From the NCBI GenBank assembly GCA_041874725.1, contig CP097466.1, forward strand, positions 3,472,001 through 3,536,000: DNA of 64,000 bases, written 5' to 3'. This DNA is from Duganella sp. BuS-21 (GTDB lineage Bacteria; Pseudomonadota; Gammaproteobacteria; Burkholderiales; Burkholderiaceae_D). This document shows, in pieces, positions 6,921-17,941 of this stretch (positions within the stretch are counted from its first letter, which is position 1; each line of letters begins with the position of its first letter). The translations under genes were made by a program, and so were the position numbers. The notes below the pieces were generated by a model. That model worked only from the letters and a program-made list of their open reading frames with translations, was not told the DNA's origin and searched no databases.

Positions 6921-9900
6921 TTAGCGACCGGCGGCAGCCTTCGGCGCGGCTGGCAAATTACGGGCGATAACGCGCAACATTTCATCCACATCAATAGGTT
7001 TCGCAATGAAGTCGTCCATGCCGCAGGCGATGCACTGTTCGCGCTCGGAGGCCATCACGCCTGCGGTCATGGCCAGCACCGGCAACTGCAGTCCGAGTTC
7101 GGCGCGGATTTTGGTGGTCGCTTCGAAGCCGTCCATTTCCGGCATCTGCACGTCCATCAGCACGATGTCGTAGCGGTGGGCGTCGGTGCGCAGGCGTTCG
7201 ACCGCTGCGCGGCCATTGTCGACCGCCTCGATCACGGCGCCGGCGTAGCTCAGCATGCTGTTGGCCACCAGCTGGTTGACCGGATTGTCCTCCACCAGCA
7301 GGATGCGCACGCCGTCCAGGCGCTGGTCGCCGTTGTCGGTGTCGGCCAGCAGCGGGACGGCGCCGCCTTCGCGCGCGTGCGCCTGCGCCTGGTGCAGCGT
7401 GTCGGCCAGACGGAGCAGGGTAACGGGTTTGAGCAGCACCGCGTCCGCCGCCTGCGCGCCGTCGGTATGCAGCAGCTTGCCCTGGCCGAAGGCGCTGATC
7501 ATCAGGATCACCGGCAGGCGGGCAATGGTGGCGTCGGCGCGTATCGCCTCCATGGTTGCCAGGCCGTTCATGCCGGGCATGTTCCAATCGACCAGCACCG
7601 CGTCGTAGCGCACGGTTGGCGTGCGCAGGCGCGCCAGCGCCTGTTCGCCGGTGGCCGCGCAGTCGCAGTTCCAGCCACGCGCGCGGATGGTGCGGCACAG
7701 ATAGTCGGCGCTGGTGTGGTCGTCGTCGACGATCAGCAGGTGCTGCACCGGGCCGATGGCCGGTGCGACGTCCGTGCTGACCTGCAGCGGCACGGTGAGC
7801 ATGAATTCACTGCCGGCGCCCTGCGTGCTGCGAACGTCGATGGCGCCGCCCATCAGGGTGGCGATGCGGCGCGAGATGGCCAGACCCAGGCCGGTGCCGC
7901 CGAAGCGGCGCGTCATCGAGGCGTCGGCCTGGGAGAAGGGCGCGAACAAGGCCTGCAGGCGATCAGCGTCGATGCCGATGCCGCTGTCGCGCACCGAGAA
8001 GCGCAGCGTGGCCGGCGCCTCGGCCAACTCGACCAGCACCGAAATCGATCCCTTCTCGGTGAACTTGATGGCGTTGCCGACCAAATTGATCAGCACCTGC
8101 TGCAGACGGTGGCCGTCGCCGACCAGCGCCTGCGGCACGCCCGGCTGCACGCCGATGGCCAGCTCCAGGTCCTTCTCGCCGCCGTTGACGGTCATGATGG
8201 TGGCGATCGCCTCCAGCATGGCGGACAGCTGGAACGGCGCCGGCGACAGCTCCATGCGGCCAGCCTCGATCTTGGAGAAGTCCAGCACGTCGTTCAGGAT
8301 GCTGAGCAGGGAATTGCCGGACGAGCGTATCATCTCCACGTATTTGAACTGTTCGGCGGACAGCGCGGTATTGCTCAGCAAATGCGTCATGCCCAGCACC
8401 GCGTTCAGCGGCGTGCGGATCTCGTGGCTCATGTTGGCGACGAATTCGCTCTTGGCGCGGCTGGCCGCTTCGGCCTGGTCGCGCGCGGCGATCAGCGAGC
8501 TTTCCGATTCGCGCAGGGCACCGGTCATCTGCCGCGCCAGCGCAGTGGCGTAGGCCTGGCGCGCGGTCAGGGCCCGCACCACGCCGAAGAACAGCAGGCT
8601 GATAATCACCCCGGCCAGCAGCACGATGTGCGACTTCTGGCGGTCGATGGCGTTCTCGAACGCCGGCTGCGACGAGAAGCGCAGCGTCCACTGGTGCTGC
8701 AGCAGGTCCAGCGGGATGGTGCGCAGGTAGGGATTGGGATACTGCCTGCGGTCCGCCGGCTCGCTTACATTGGTGTAGAGCAGGGTGTCGGGCGCGGCCT
8801 GGACGCCGTCGAAAATCTCCAGCCGCACGGTCTTGTCGTCGGCGCCCAGCAGATCGCGCATCAGCTCATCGGCGCGGATCGGGCTGTAGGCGTAACCCTG
8901 CAGCGCGGCCATGCGCTGGTCGACGCTGGCGTCGCGCGTCAACTGCGACAGCTTGCGGTAAATCGGGAAATACACCAGGAAGCCCGGCAGGCTGCCGCGC
9001 ACTTCTTCCTGCACCAGCACCACCTTGGCGGTCATGGCCGGTGCGCCGCTGCGTGCCGCCTGCAGCAGGGCGGCGCGGCGCCGGGGTTCGGACATCATGT
9101 CGTAGCCGAAGGCGCGCAGGTTGCGTCCAGCGAAGGGCTCCAGATACATCACCACGGCGGACATGCCGGAATCGCTGACGCCCTGGTTGTTGGTCCAGAT
9201 GCGGAAGTCCTCATAGCCCTGGTTGCGGATATCCCGTTCGGTGGCCGCGCGCTGGTCGGCGCGCAAGTGCATGCCGTAGCCCAGGCCCATCACGCCGGGG
9301 AAGTTGTTGTGCAGGTCCATGCCCTCGACGAAATCGCGCCACTGGTCGCGGGTGGGATCCTGCTGCGCCTTGAACAGCGCTTGCGCGCCGCGCAGGCCCG
9401 ATTCGTACAGCGCCATGCGGCGGCTGATGCGGCGGGCGATGTCGGCGCATTCGGCGTCGAACTGCTCCTGCGCGCGGCGCTCGGTGCCCACGGACAGCAG
9501 GTTCCACACCGCCACCGTCAAGCCGACGCCCACCAGCAGCGTGCCCCATTGCGCGGCGCTGTAGCTGACTCTGTCGCCGGCGCGCTTGCGCTCACTGGCG
9601 TCGGCGCACAGCACCATGGCGATCAGGCTGCACAGCATGATGAAACTGACCAGGGCGATCAAGGCGTCGTTGAGCGTGCCGACCGCGAACGGCCCGCGCC
9701 CGTTGATGGTGCCGAACACCGCGCCGCCGGCGGCGATGAGGCACACCAGGCTGGCGCCGCGCAGCCCGTGGCGATAGGACGACCATGCGATCGCCAGCAC
9801 GAACAGGTAGGGTAGCCATCCCAGGCCATCCTGGTAGGAATAGCGGCGGCCGAAGACGGCCACCGACAGCCCCACCAGCACCAGCAGCGAGGCGGCGATC

Positions 9901-10460
9901 TCCAACGCGCCGCGCCAGCTCCAGTGCGGCCGGCGGCGCAAGCTCCAGATCAATATCGCCGGGCCGACCAGCAGCACGCCGGCGGTGTCGCCGACCCACC
10001 AGGTGAGCGCGATGGTGTGGTAGGCGGCGGCCGGCGCCAGGCCGCTGAGCACCAGCGTGGCGCTGCCGATGCCGGCGCTGACGGTGCACATGGCCATGGC
10101 CACCAGCGCGAATTTGTACACGTTCTGCTGCTGGCCGATCGGCTGCTTGACGTCAAAGTAGCGCCGCACCAGCCACACGCCGCTCAGCCCTTCCAGCGTA
10201 TTGCCGGCGGCGATGATCAGCGAGGCGGTGAACAGGGTGGCGTCGAAGGGCAGGCCGTTGGCCTGGAAGGAGGCCAGGTTGGCCAGCAGGGCGCCGACGA
10301 AGATCGCCGGCCAGGCACGGTATCCCATCAGCAGCAGGGCGGCGAAGGCGATGCCGGAGGGCGGCCAGACCGGCGTCGCGTTGGTGTGGGCGAACGCCAG
10401 CAGCAGGCTGGCGCGGGCAATCAGGGCGTAGCACAGCGTGAGAAGCATCAACGCGCGCAT
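6921..10460 (-). CDS. Hybrid sensor histidine kinase: MASE1, CHASE, HisKA, HATPase, two receivers
   Basis: A 1179-residue membrane sensor. The N-terminal 290 residues are a MASE1 multi-helix sensor ([16 protein letters not shown] near the start). A periplasmic CHASE domain follows, with [18 protein letters not shown] around residue 385. A further helix leads to HisKA with [13 protein letters not shown] near residue 677, then HATPase_c with DSGIGID and [10 protein letters not shown]. Two receiver domains complete the chain: one with [12 protein letters not shown] near 960 and one with [12 protein letters not shown] near 1100. No HPt domain is visible, so phosphotransfer would need a separate HPt protein. 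It is divergent from another hybrid kinase with very similar transmitter and final receiver. The ligand is unknown. Confidence 0.9.
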   Translation of the reverse strand: MRALMLLTLCYALIARASLLLAFAHTNATPVWPPSGIAFAALLLMGYRAWPAIFVGALLANLASFQANGLPFDATLFTASLIIAAGNTLEGLSGVWLVRRYFDVKQPIGQQQNVYKFALVAMAMCTVSAGIGSATLVLSGLAPAAAYHTIALTWWVGDTAGVLLVGPAILIWSLRRRPHWSWRGALEIAASLLVLVGLSVAVFGRRYSYQDGLGWLPYLFVLAIAWSSYRHGLRGASLVCLIAAGGAVFGTINGRGPFAVGTLNDALIALVSFIMLCSLIAMVLCADASERKRAGDRVSYSAAQWGTLLVGVGLTVAVWNLLSVGTERRAQEQFDAECADIARRISRRMALYESGLRGAQALFKAQQDPTRDQWRDFVEGMDLHNNFPGVMGLGYGMHLRADQRAATERDIRNQGYEDFRIWTNNQGVSDSGMSAVVMYLEPFAGRNLRAFGYDMMSEPRRRAALLQAARSGAPAMTAKVVLVQEEVRGSLPGFLVYFPIYRKLSQLTRDASVDQRMAALQGYAYSPIRADELMRDLLGADDKTVRLEIFDGVQAAPDTLLYTNVSEPADRRQYPNPYLRTIPLDLLQHQWTLRFSSQPAFENAIDRQKSHIVLLAGVIISLLFFGVVRALTARQAYATALARQMTGALRESESSLIAARDQAEAASRAKSEFVANMSHEIRTPLNAVLGMTHLLSNTALSAEQFKYVEMIRSSGNSLLSILNDVLDFSKIEAGRMELSPAPFQLSAMLEAIATIMTVNGGEKDLELAIGVQPGVPQALVGDGHRLQQVLINLVGNAIKFTEKGSISVLVELAEAPATLRFSVRDSGIGIDADRLQALFAPFSQADASMTRRFGGTGLGLAISRRIATLMGGAIDVRSTQGAGSEFMLTVPLQVSTDVAPAIGPVQHLLIVDDDHTSADYLCRTIRARGWNCDCAATGEQALARLRTPTVRYDAVLVDWNMPGMNGLATMEAIRADATIARLPVILMISAFGQGKLLHTDGAQAADAVLLKPVTLLRLADTLHQAQAHAREGGAVPLLADTDNGDQRLDGVRILLVEDNPVNQLVANSMLSYAGAVIEAVDNGRAAVERLRTDAHRYDIVLMDVQMPEMDGFEATTKIRAELGLQLPVLAMTAGVMASEREQCIACGMDDFIAKPIDVDEMLRVIARNLPAAPKAAAGR

Positions 10461-10517
10461 GACGGATTCGGGGTTGTCTGTGGTGAGCCACTATAGCGTA
10501 AATATTAGCGCAATGGT

Positions 10518-10546
10518 TTGGCATTCGGGCCGCGACAGGTTATATT
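10518..10546 (+). promoter_or_regulatory. Sigma-70-type promoter for the 589-residue hybrid kinase
   Basis: TTGGCA (10518-10523), a 17-base spacer and TATATT (10541-10546) form a good promoter. The predicted RNA would start near 10553, just before the TTG start at 10575. The same TTG at 10518 could be misread as the start of a longer protein, but here it is better explained as the -35 box. Confidence 0.6.
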
Positions 10547-10574
10547 TTGCCATCTTCTCCATAGCGAGCTAATC

Positions 10575-12344
10575 TTGTCCCTGCCTGCCAACGATGCCCT
10601 GATTGTCTCCGTGTCGCTGGTCTTCGCCGTGCTGGTCGGGCTGCTGTCCGTGGTGGTGGTCGCCCGCCAGAAGGCCGAGCGGGCGGCGGCCCAGTTGCGC
10701 AGCGCCGAAAGCGCGCGGCGAGCGCGCGTGCTGGCCGATGCACTGCCGCTGCTGATCGCCTACCTGGACCGCGATTTGCGCTACCGTTTCGCCAATGATT
10801 ATTACCGCATCCAGTGGGGGATCGACCCGCAAGCGATGATCGGCAAGACCGTCAGCGAGGTGTTCGGCGCGGCGGCCGAGCCTTGGCTGGTTGAGCTACG
10901 CGCCGCGCTGGCCGGCAGTCGCTTGCATTTCGAGCGCGACTTCGACGGCGTGGACGGCGTGCGACACTTCCTGGTCGACCTGGTGCCCGATGTGCGGGCC
11001 GACGGCAAGGTGCAGGGCTGTTACTTGACCGCGATGAATATCACGGACCGCAAGAACAGCGAGCAGCGCGCCGAAGCGGCCAGCCGCGCCAAGAGCGAGT
11101 TCGTGGCCAATATGAGTCACGAGATCCGCACGCCGATGAACGCGGTGCTGGGCGTGGCCTATCTGATGGAGAACACGCCGCTGAGCGAGACGCAACAGGA
11201 ATACGTCGGCATGATCCGGTCGTCCGGGCAGGTGCTGCTGGGGATTTTGAACGACGTGCTGGATTTTTCCAAGATCGAGGCCGGTCGCATGGAGCTGGCG
11301 CCGGTCGCCTTCCGGCCGCGCGAGCTGCTCGATTCGGTGTCCAGCGTGATGGCGGTGAACGCCAGTGCGCGCGGCATCAACCTGGCCGTCACCGCCGACG
11401 CCGAGGTGCCGCAGGCGCTGGTGGGCGACGCCATGCGCTTGCAGCAGATCCTCATCAACCTGGTGGGCAATGCGGTCAAGTTCACCGAGCGCGGTGGCGT
11501 GAGCGTCCGCATTTCGCTGGACAAGCCGCGTCAGGGCGATGATGTAAGCCTGCGGTTTTCGGTGCGCGACACCGGCATCGGCATGGACAGCGAGCAGCAG
11601 AGCCGCTTGTTCTCCGCCTTCAGCCAGGCCGACGCCTCGACCACGCGCCGTTTCGGCGGCACCGGGCTGGGACTGGCGATCTGCCGCCGCCTGGCGGAGC
11701 TGATGGGCGGGGATATCGCGGTGCGCAGCATGCAGGGCGCCGGCAGCGAATTCGTGGTGACGCTACCGTTCGTGGCCGGCGACGCCGACGCGGTGCCGGA
11801 TCAACCCCTGTGGCAAAACGCGGCCATGGAAAGCTGGGGGCTCGTGCAGCCGCAGCTGCAGTCGCAATCGCCGTCGCCGTCGCACGCGCGGTTCTCTCCG
11901 GGGACGCAGGATGCGCAGCCGGCGCCGGCCACGCCGCTTGCGGACGATGCTGCGCGCCTGCAGGGACTGCGCCTGCTGCTGGTAGAGGATCATCCGCTGA
12001 ACCAGGTGGTGGCGCGCGGCATGCTTGAGCATGCGGGCGCCAGCGTGGATCTGGTGGAGAACGGCCTGGAGGCGCTCGATCGCCTGCGCGAGCGCGCGGC
12101 CGACTATGACATCGTGCTGATGGACGTGCAGATGCCGGTGATGGACGGCTTCGAGGCCACCCGCCGCGCACGCAAGGAACTGGGCCTGACATTGCCGATA
12201 CTGGCGATGACGGCGGGCGTGATGCAGTCGGAGCAGGAGCAATGCATCGCCGCCGGCATGGACGACTTCATCGCCAAGCCGGTCGATGTGGAGCACATGC
12301 TGGACGCCATTTCGCGCCATCGGGGCGCACTTCGCGCGCCTTAG
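10575..12344 (+). CDS. Hybrid sensor histidine kinase: one helix, PAS, HisKA, HATPase, receiver
   Basis: A 589-residue protein if the TTG at 10575 is used. One N-terminal helix ([15 protein letters not shown]), a PAS domain (about residues 50-170), HisKA with [14 protein letters not shown] near 181, HATPase_c with DTGIGMD and [10 protein letters not shown], and a receiver with [12 protein letters not shown] near 515. The kinase core and receiver closely resemble the divergent neighbour: both end with a matching LAMTAGVM and GMDDFIAKP stretch. That suggests an inverted duplication with loss or gain of sensor parts (inference). The start is uncertain because no ATG fits. The nearest upstream frame start would fall inside the promoter. 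Only a weak GCGAG precedes 10575. Confidence 0.85.
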   Translation: MSLPANDALIVSVSLVFAVLVGLLSVVVVARQKAERAAAQLRSAESARRARVLADALPLLIAYLDRDLRYRFANDYYRIQWGIDPQAMIGKTVSEVFGAAAEPWLVELRAALAGSRLHFERDFDGVDGVRHFLVDLVPDVRADGKVQGCYLTAMNITDRKNSEQRAEAASRAKSEFVANMSHEIRTPMNAVLGVAYLMENTPLSETQQEYVGMIRSSGQVLLGILNDVLDFSKIEAGRMELAPVAFRPRELLDSVSSVMAVNASARGINLAVTADAEVPQALVGDAMRLQQILINLVGNAVKFTERGGVSVRISLDKPRQGDDVSLRFSVRDTGIGMDSEQQSRLFSAFSQADASTTRRFGGTGLGLAICRRLAELMGGDIAVRSMQGAGSEFVVTLPFVAGDADAVPDQPLWQNAAMESWGLVQPQLQSQSPSPSHARFSPGTQDAQPAPATPLADDAARLQGLRLLLVEDHPLNQVVARGMLEHAGASVDLVENGLEALDRLRERAADYDIVLMDVQMPVMDGFEATRRARKELGLTLPILAMTAGVMQSEQEQCIAAGMDDFIAKPVDVEHMLDAISRHRGALRAP

Positions 12345-12462
12345 CGGCGCTTCGTCGCATGGCGGCGCGGCGCTGCCGGGCCCCGGGTAAAGTGGCGTCA
12401 CAGGCGTTGGCGCGCTTACCCTATCGCGCACCGCTTTGCTTTCGTGGTAACTTTCTGGCGAC

Positions 12463-13650
12463 ATGAAAAAATCAACCTCCTGCACCACCGGGCCAGACGC
12501 CCCTCCGCCGTTGTCGCATCCGATGGAGCTGTTTCCATTCTTTCGGCGTTGGCCGCACTCGAAGCTGCGCAACTTGTTGTATACGCTGATCTGGAGCATC
12601 GGCATCGGCATCGTGGTCGCGGCGGTGCAGGGCGTCTTGTGGCGCGGCGGCGGGTCGTTTTTCCACTATCTCGGCCCGACGCTGCTGATGTCCACGATAA
12701 TCGGCTTAACAATGCACGCCGGGACGGTGCTGGCCGACCGCCTGCTGGACGGCTGGCCGCGCCGCGCGCCGGTGCTTCCGCGCGTGTTGTTCAGCATGAC
12801 GCTGATGGGCTTCAGCATGCTGTTCGGCGTCGGCCTTGGCAGCATGATCTGGAACGGCGTCGATCCCTTCAAAATGCTGTCGAATCGCAGCGTGTTGATG
12901 GAGTTGCTGATTATCGCGGTCGGCGTGGGGCTGCTGCTGTACCTTGTGCGCAGCTCGGCCGAGCGCCGCTACGAGCGCGCCGTGGCCGAAGCTACAAGGC
13001 AGGCGCTGATCTCCTCCACCGAGCGCATGCTGGCCGAAGCGCGCCTGCGCGCCTTGCAGGCGCAGATCGAGCCGCACTTCCTGTACAACACGCTGGCCAA
13101 CGTGCTTAGCCTGATCGGCACCCGGCCGGCGCAGGCGCAGCACATGCTGGAGCGCTTTATCGACTATCTGCGCGCCAGCCTTGCCGCCAGCCGCAGCGAG
13201 GAAGCGACGCTCGATTCCGAGATGCGCTTGATCGCCGCCTATCTCGACGTGCTGACGGTACGCATGGGCGAGCGGCTGCGTTATCGCATCGAACTGCCGG
13301 ACGAACTGCGGCAGTTCCGTATCGCCCCCATGCTGCTGCAGCCGGTGGTGGAGAATGCCATTGCGCACGGGCTGGAGCCGAAGGTGGAGGGCGGCGAGAT
13401 CGTCGTCAGCGCCAGCATCGACGGCGAGCATGCGTGCCTGCGCATCAGCGATACCGGCGCCGGCTTGAATGAAGCGGCGCCGCGCAAGCCTGGCGGCGGC
13501 GTCGGACTAAGTAACCTGCGTGAGCGCTTGCGTAGTTTGTACGGCGCCGGCGCCAAGGTAGAATTACTGGAAAACCAACCTTGCGGCATGACGGTGCGCC
13601 TGGTGCTGCCTTTGAATGCGAGTCCGACATCGATACCATCCGCGCCCTGA
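12463..13650 (+). CDS. LytS/AlgZ-type membrane histidine kinase (His_kinase family)
   Basis: A 395-residue sensor with four predicted helices between residues 40 and 170, followed by a coiled linker and a His_kinase domain. The phospho-accepting histidine is in QIEPHFLYNTLAN near residue 204. The ATP site shows VVENAIAHGLEP (N box), ISDTGAGL and GVGLSNLRERL. It overlaps the LytTR regulator downstream, which is surely its partner. Such pairs control surface or metabolic genes in proteobacteria; the signal here is not evident. The start ATG at 12463 lacks a strong ribosome site. Confidence 0.88.
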   Translation: MKKSTSCTTGPDAPPPLSHPMELFPFFRRWPHSKLRNLLYTLIWSIGIGIVVAAVQGVLWRGGGSFFHYLGPTLLMSTIIGLTMHAGTVLADRLLDGWPRRAPVLPRVLFSMTLMGFSMLFGVGLGSMIWNGVDPFKMLSNRSVLMELLIIAVGVGLLLYLVRSSAERRYERAVAEATRQALISSTERMLAEARLRALQAQIEPHFLYNTLANVLSLIGTRPAQAQHMLERFIDYLRASLAASRSEEATLDSEMRLIAAYLDVLTVRMGERLRYRIELPDELRQFRIAPMLLQPVVENAIAHGLEPKVEGGEIVVSASIDGEHACLRISDTGAGLNEAAPRKPGGGVGLSNLRERLRSLYGAGAKVELLENQPCGMTVRLVLPLNASPTSIPSAP

Positions 13651-14447
13651 TTGCAGACGACGAAGCCCATCTGCGCGAGTACCTGGAGGGCCAGCTGAAA
13701 AGCGTCTGGCCGGAACTGCGGGTGGTGGCGCGTGCTGCCAACGGCCTCGAAGCGCTGCGCATGATCGATGAGGAAGCGCCGGACGTGGCCTTCCTCGACA
13801 TCCGCATGCCCGGCCTGACCGGGCTGGATGTGGCGGCGCGGCTGGCCGAAGGCGCCAAGCCGCCGCAGATCGTATTTGTGACGGCCTTCGATCAGTATGC
13901 GGTGGAGGCGTTCGAGCATTCGGCGGTGGATTACCTGCTCAAGCCGGCCAGCCTGGATCGGCTGGAGAAGACGGTGGCCAAGTTGAAGGCGCGTTTTGCC
14001 GCACCGGCGCCGGCGTCGGCGCAGGCGGCGCAGGCGGTCGCGCTGCAGGCTTTGCTGGCGCAGCTGGCCGCGTGGCCCGCATCTGCTTTGGCACCGGCAC
14101 CAGCGCCGGCGCCCGCGGCAGCGCCGCTGCAATGGATACGCGCCACGCACGGCGAAGAAACCCGCCTGATTCCGATTGAAGAAGTGATTTACTTCCAGAG
14201 CAACGACAAATACACCAGCGTGTTCGTGGCCGATGGCGAAAGCCTGATCCGCACGCCGATCAGCAAGCTGCGCGAGCAGCTCGACGAGCAGCAGTTCTGG
14301 CAGATACACCGCAGTGTGATTGTCGCCGCGCGCCACGTGGCGGGCACGCGGCAGGATTTTCGCGGACGCTTGATGGTGCAGCTGAAAGGCCGCCCGGAAC
14401 AGCTGGTCGTCAGCCGCAACTACGCCGATCTGTTCCGGGGGATGTAG
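13581..14447 (+). CDS. LytTR-family response regulator
   Basis: A receiver domain (phospho-Asp in VAFLDIRMPGLTG, residue near 72) is joined by a long Ala/Pro/Gln-rich linker (about residues 140-185) to a LytTR DNA-binding domain. Typical LytTR marks are IEEVIYFQSNDKYTSV and FWQIHRSVIV. It is paired with the LytS-like kinase just upstream. The true start is unclear. TTG at 13581 gives a 70-base overlap with the kinase and a non-conserved leader; conserved residues begin at TIRALIADDE, but no ATG or GTG is in frame there. The low-complexity linker is unusually long and alanine-rich. Confidence 0.85.
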   Translation: MRHDGAPGAAFECESDIDTIRALIADDEAHLREYLEGQLKSVWPELRVVARAANGLEALRMIDEEAPDVAFLDIRMPGLTGLDVAARLAEGAKPPQIVFVTAFDQYAVEAFEHSAVDYLLKPASLDRLEKTVAKLKARFAAPAPASAQAAQAVALQALLAQLAAWPASALAPAPAPAPAAAPLQWIRATHGEETRLIPIEEVIYFQSNDKYTSVFVADGESLIRTPISKLREQLDEQQFWQIHRSVIVAARHVAGTRQDFRGRLMVQLKGRPEQLVVSRNYADLFRGM

Positions 14448-14450
14448 GAA

Positions 14451-15659
14451 TTACTTGATGACTGGCTTGACGCGCGATGCCGCTTCCTTGGCGTTGAGGC
14501 GCGCGGTTTCCACGTCGTCGGCGGTGGTCAGCGCCACGCCCATGCGGCGACGGGCGAACGATTCCGGCTTGCCGAACAAACGGATGTCGCTGTTCGGCAC
14601 GCGCAGCGCGTCGGCCACGCCTTCAAAGGCGATGCCCGCCGCTTCGTGCTGGCCGTAGATCACGGCCGAAGCGCCTGGCGCCTTCAGCGCCACGTTGACC
14701 GGCAAGCCGAGAATGGCCTTGGCGTGCAGTTCGAACTCGCTTTGCACCTGCGTCGCCATGGTGACCATGCCGGTGTCGTGCGGACGCGGGCTCACTTCCG
14801 AGAACCACACCATATCGTTCTTGACGAACAGCTCCACGCCGAACAGGCCGAGGCCACCGAGGTCGCCGGTCACTTTGGCGGCGATGTCGCGCGCGCGTTC
14901 CAGCGCCACCGGGTCCATGCGGCACGGTTGCCACGATTCGACGTAGTCGCCTTGCACCTGCACATGGCCGATAGGATCGCAGAATTGCGTGACGACCTGG
15001 CCGTCGGCACCCAGCGAACGTACGGTCAGCAGGGTGATTTCGTAGTCGAAGTCGATGAAGCCTTCCACGATCACGCGGCCCGAATCGACGCGGCTGCCGG
15101 CGGCGGCGTGGTCCCACGCGGCCTTCACTTCGGCAGCGCTGTCGATCTTCGACTGGCCTTTGCCCGACGACGACATCACCGGCTTGATCACGCAAGGGAA
15201 GCCCACGGCGGCGGCGCCGGCTTCCAGCTCTTCCAGGCTACTGGCGAAACGGTAAGGCGAGGTGGCCAGGCCCAGCGTCTCGGCGGCCAGGCGGCGGATG
15301 CCTTCGCGGTTCATGGTGAGCTGCGCGGCGCGCGCGGTTGGAATGCAGGTGATCTTGCCGGCCGCTTCCAGCTCCGCCAGCTTGTCGGTGGCGATGGCCT
15401 CGATCTCCGGCACCACCAGGTCCGGCTTTTCCTGTTCGATCAGCGCGGCCAGCGCGGCGCCGTCGGTCATGTTGATGACGTGGGCGCGGTGCGCCACCTG
15501 ATGGCCCGGCGCATTCGGATAACGGTCGACGGCGATCACTTCCACGCCCAGGCGCTGAAGCGCGATGATGACTTCCTTGCCGAGTTCACCGGAGCCGAGC
15601 AGCATGACTTTGGTGGCGGTTGGGGACAAGGGCGTGCCGAGGGTGCGTGGAGTGTTCAT
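14451..15659 (-). CDS. purT: Formate-dependent phosphoribosylglycinamide formyltransferase (PurT)
   Basis: A 402-residue ATP-grasp enzyme that makes formyl-GAR from GAR, formate and ATP in purine synthesis. The family is recognised from the N-terminal [20 protein letters not shown], the ATP-grasp loop [13 protein letters not shown], and [15 protein letters not shown] near the metal site. Length is normal for PurT. It follows the DUF481 gene on the same strand with a 14-base gap, so the two may be co-transcribed, though no functional link is known. It converges on the LytTR gene with only 3 bases between stops. Confidence 0.95.
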   Translation of the reverse strand: MNTPRTLGTPLSPTATKVMLLGSGELGKEVIIALQRLGVEVIAVDRYPNAPGHQVAHRAHVINMTDGAALAALIEQEKPDLVVPEIEAIATDKLAELEAAGKITCIPTARAAQLTMNREGIRRLAAETLGLATSPYRFASSLEELEAGAAAVGFPCVIKPVMSSSGKGQSKIDSAAEVKAAWDHAAAGSRVDSGRVIVEGFIDFDYEITLLTVRSLGADGQVVTQFCDPIGHVQVQGDYVESWQPCRMDPVALERARDIAAKVTGDLGGLGLFGVELFVKNDMVWFSEVSPRPHDTGMVTMATQVQSEFELHAKAILGLPVNVALKAPGASAVIYGQHEAAGIAFEGVADALRVPNSDIRLFGKPESFARRRMGVALTTADDVETARLNAKEAASRVKPVIK

Positions 15660-15673
15660 GATTCGTCTTGGAG

Positions 15674-16429
15674 TTAGAAGGAGTAAACCAGCGTGACCGA
15701 AGTTTGTGTATCGGTGTTCTTTTTATCGGCCGGCACGACGGTGTCGTTGCGGACGTTGAAGGCCGCTTTCATCTGCATCGTGCTGTTGATCTTGGTGAGG
15801 ATGGCCGTTTCAGAGATCGAGTGCATATTCGAGGTGCCGCGTTCCACGCTCAGGTTCTGGCGGAACTGCGCGTTCTCGCTCAGTTTCCATTTCAGGGCGG
15901 CCGCGCCACGAATGGTCATGCCGTTTTCGACGATGCCTTCCGAGCGTACGCCACGGAAGTAGCCCGGACCGATTTCCACGTCCAGCGTGTGCGTGTCGGA
16001 CTGATAGGTCTGGGTGCCGTAGCCGACGCCGATGGTCGAGTAGCGGGTGTATGCGCCGAACCGGTCGTCCACGTGGGTGGCCAGCGCGAACAATTTTCCG
16101 TGGTCGTCGTCCAGCAGCTTGTAGCCCGCCTTGGCGGACGCCGAGTAGCGCTGCGCAGAGCGCTCGCGTAACCTGCTGCCATCGTCGTCGGTGACTTCCT
16201 CGTCCTTGAAGTAGCCGGCCAGGATGTATTCGTTGCTCCACTTGGCCGTTTCCTGCTTGGCGTCGATCTTGCCGGTGACCGAAGTGCCGACCGTATTGCC
16301 TGAGGTGGAGATGGCGCCCAGTTCGGCGGAGGTGTTCCAGCCACTGGGGTTGACCGGGTCTAAGGACTCGGCGGCTGCGGCGTGACCGCCGGCCAGCGCA
16401 AGCGCGGAGAGGATCAGGACAGATTTCAT
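15674..16429 (-). CDS. DUF481 (YdiY-like) outer-membrane beta-barrel protein
   Basis: A 251-residue protein with a signal peptide ([20 protein letters not shown]). The body is made of alternating strands (for example [17 protein letters not shown] and [14 protein letters not shown]) and ends in phenylalanine, as usual for outer-membrane barrels. DUF481/YdiY proteins occur widely in proteobacteria and are often induced by salt or acid; their role is unclear. I chose the ATG at 16429 because it begins the signal peptide; the upstream extension is not plausible. It is divergent from the DUF4124 gene across 139 bases. Confidence 0.82.
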   Translation of the reverse strand: MKSVLILSALALAGGHAAAAESLDPVNPSGWNTSAELGAISTSGNTVGTSVTGKIDAKQETAKWSNEYILAGYFKDEEVTDDDGSRLRERSAQRYSASAKAGYKLLDDDHGKLFALATHVDDRFGAYTRYSTIGVGYGTQTYQSDTHTLDVEIGPGYFRGVRSEGIVENGMTIRGAAALKWKLSENAQFRQNLSVERGTSNMHSISETAILTKINSTMQMKAAFNVRNDTVVPADKKNTDTQTSVTLVYSF

Positions 16430-16568
16430 GAGCGTGCGTATTGCTGAGAGAAGGCCGTATTGTACTCGACACAGCGCGCCGATGCCGCGTTCGGGGATGT
16501 GCGAAGACGCACAGACTGTCGCGGCGCCGAGGTCGATGATGGAGTCACTTATCAAAGGGGCATCAATC

Positions 16569-16952
16569 ATGAAACTCATCCTATGCGCGGCTTTTGCCGT
16601 GATCTGCGGCACTGCTGGCGCAGCGGTCAACAAATGTGTCGATCAGGAGGGCCATGTGCTGTTTACGGACGCGGATTGTCCACAGTCGGCTCAACCGGGG
16701 CTGGCCACAGCGCCGTCTGACTCGGCTGCGCCTTCGTCGGACGTCCTGGCTGCAGTTTCGGCTGAACCGTCGGCACCTCCGGTGTTGCCGAGTGTCGTTG
16801 CGCCAGCGCCGCGCAGCCGCTGGGCCGCCCTGCCGCCGTCCACCGTGCGCAGCTCCGCAAGCGTGGATACACTGACGCTGCGCACCGCGCATCAGACCAT
16901 GCAGATGCAGGACGAGCTGCACAAGTCGCGCCGCCTGGTCAGTTCCCGTTAA
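16569..16952 (+). CDS. DUF4124-domain small periplasmic protein
   Basis: A 127-residue protein with a signal peptide (MKLILCAAFAVICGTAGA), then a short DUF4124 motif (VNKCVDQEGHVLFTDADC) with two cysteines. A Ser/Ala/Pro-rich, probably disordered stretch and a short helical tail follow. DUF4124 is common in beta- and gammaproteobacteria and has no settled function. AAGGGG lies about 8 bases before the ATG. The last 14 bases overlap the convergent LysR gene. Confidence 0.72.
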   Translation: MKLILCAAFAVICGTAGAAVNKCVDQEGHVLFTDADCPQSAQPGLATAPSDSAAPSSDVLAAVSAEPSAPPVLPSVVAPAPRSRWAALPPSTVRSSASVDTLTLRTAHQTMQMQDELHKSRRLVSSR

Positions 16953-17847
16953 TGTAGTCGTCCAGTCCTGCGGCCAGGGCGCTGTAGACGGCGGCGCAGG
17001 CGGGATTGGCGCGCAGGTTCTCGTGCATGGCCAGCCAGGTATCGAGTGGAATAGTCAGTAGTTCCGGCACGACGCGCACCAGCGCCGGATCGCGCGCTGC
17101 CAGCCGCACCTGGCAGATGCCGATGCCCAAACCGGCGCGTATCGACGCCAGATGAACCAGATCGCTGTCGCTGCGCACCGCGTAGTTGCAACCGGCAAGG
17201 CCGCTCAACAACGGCTGTAGCTTGCGCGTGAAGGCATTTTCGCTGTCGATGCCGATCAGCGTATGCCGGGCCAGCTCCTCCCAGGAGTGCGGCGTGCCGT
17301 GGCGTTCCAGATAATCACGCCTGGCGTGAAACCCCAGATCGATATTGCCGATGCGGCGCGCCACCAGCACGTCCTGCTCGGGGCGTTGCATGCGCACGGC
17401 GATATCGGCGTCGCGCCTGAGCAGATTCTCCATGCGGTTCGATACCGCCAGCTCGATGGTCAGGCCTGGATGGCTGGCGCGCAATCGCGCCAATATCGGC
17501 GGCAGCACCTCCACGCTCACCACTTCACTGGCCGTCACGCGCACCGTGCCTTGCAGCTGCGCCTCCGCGCCGCGTCCCAGGCCGGAGGCGGCGCGCAGCA
17601 GGGCGGAGGAGGCGGCGGCCAGCGTGTCCGCATAGGGCTGCAGCGCGTGGGCGTCATCGGTGGCGATGAATCCGGATTGCGAGCGGGTGAACAACGACAG
17701 GCCAAGCGCCTGCTCAAGCGCGTCGATATGGCGGCCGATCGTCGGCTGGGTGAGTCCGAGGGCGCGCGCGGCGCCCGATAGCGAGCCTTCGCGCAGCACG
17801 GCGAGGAAGGAGCGATACAAATCCCAGTCAGGTTCGGTCGAGTTCAT
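16939..17847 (-). CDS. LysR-family transcriptional regulator
   Basis: A 302-residue protein with an N-terminal winged helix (LSGAARALGLTQPTIGRHIDALEQALG, about residues 18-45) and a LysR substrate-binding domain. It is divergent from the epimerase gene at 17942 with a 94-base shared upstream region, so it probably controls that gene and itself (inference). The subfamily resembles regulators that lie next to NmrA-like oxidoreductases. The inducer cannot be predicted. Confidence 0.88.
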   Translation of the reverse strand: MNSTEPDWDLYRSFLAVLREGSLSGAARALGLTQPTIGRHIDALEQALGLSLFTRSQSGFIATDDAHALQPYADTLAAASSALLRAASGLGRGAEAQLQGTVRVTASEVVSVEVLPPILARLRASHPGLTIELAVSNRMENLLRRDADIAVRMQRPEQDVLVARRIGNIDLGFHARRDYLERHGTPHSWEELARHTLIGIDSENAFTRKLQPLLSGLAGCNYAVRSDSDLVHLASIRAGLGIGICQVRLAARDPALVRVVPELLTIPLDTWLAMHENLRANPACAAVYSALAAGLDDYINGN

Positions 17848-17857
17848 GCAAAATTGT

Positions 17858-17868
17858 ATAGCTGCTAT
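17858..17868. promoter_or_regulatory. Palindrome in the LysR/epimerase intergenic region, candidate LysR operator
   Basis: ATAGC-T-GCTAT is a perfect dyad located 11 bases from the LysR start and 73 bases before the epimerase start. It contains the T-N11-A pattern expected for LysR regulators. No other strong dyad is visible in this gap. Confidence 0.35.
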
Positions 17869-17941
17869 GCAGTTTTAGGTAATTTTCTTTTAGCTCTCCT
17901 TGCGCGACACTGATTTCATCGCAATCAACGGGGAGAACGGC

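Noticed and set aside
7176..9815. Very long open frame antisense to the MASE1-CHASE kinase
   Set aside because: GC-rich codon structure keeps the antisense frame open; the minus strand has clear kinase motifs.
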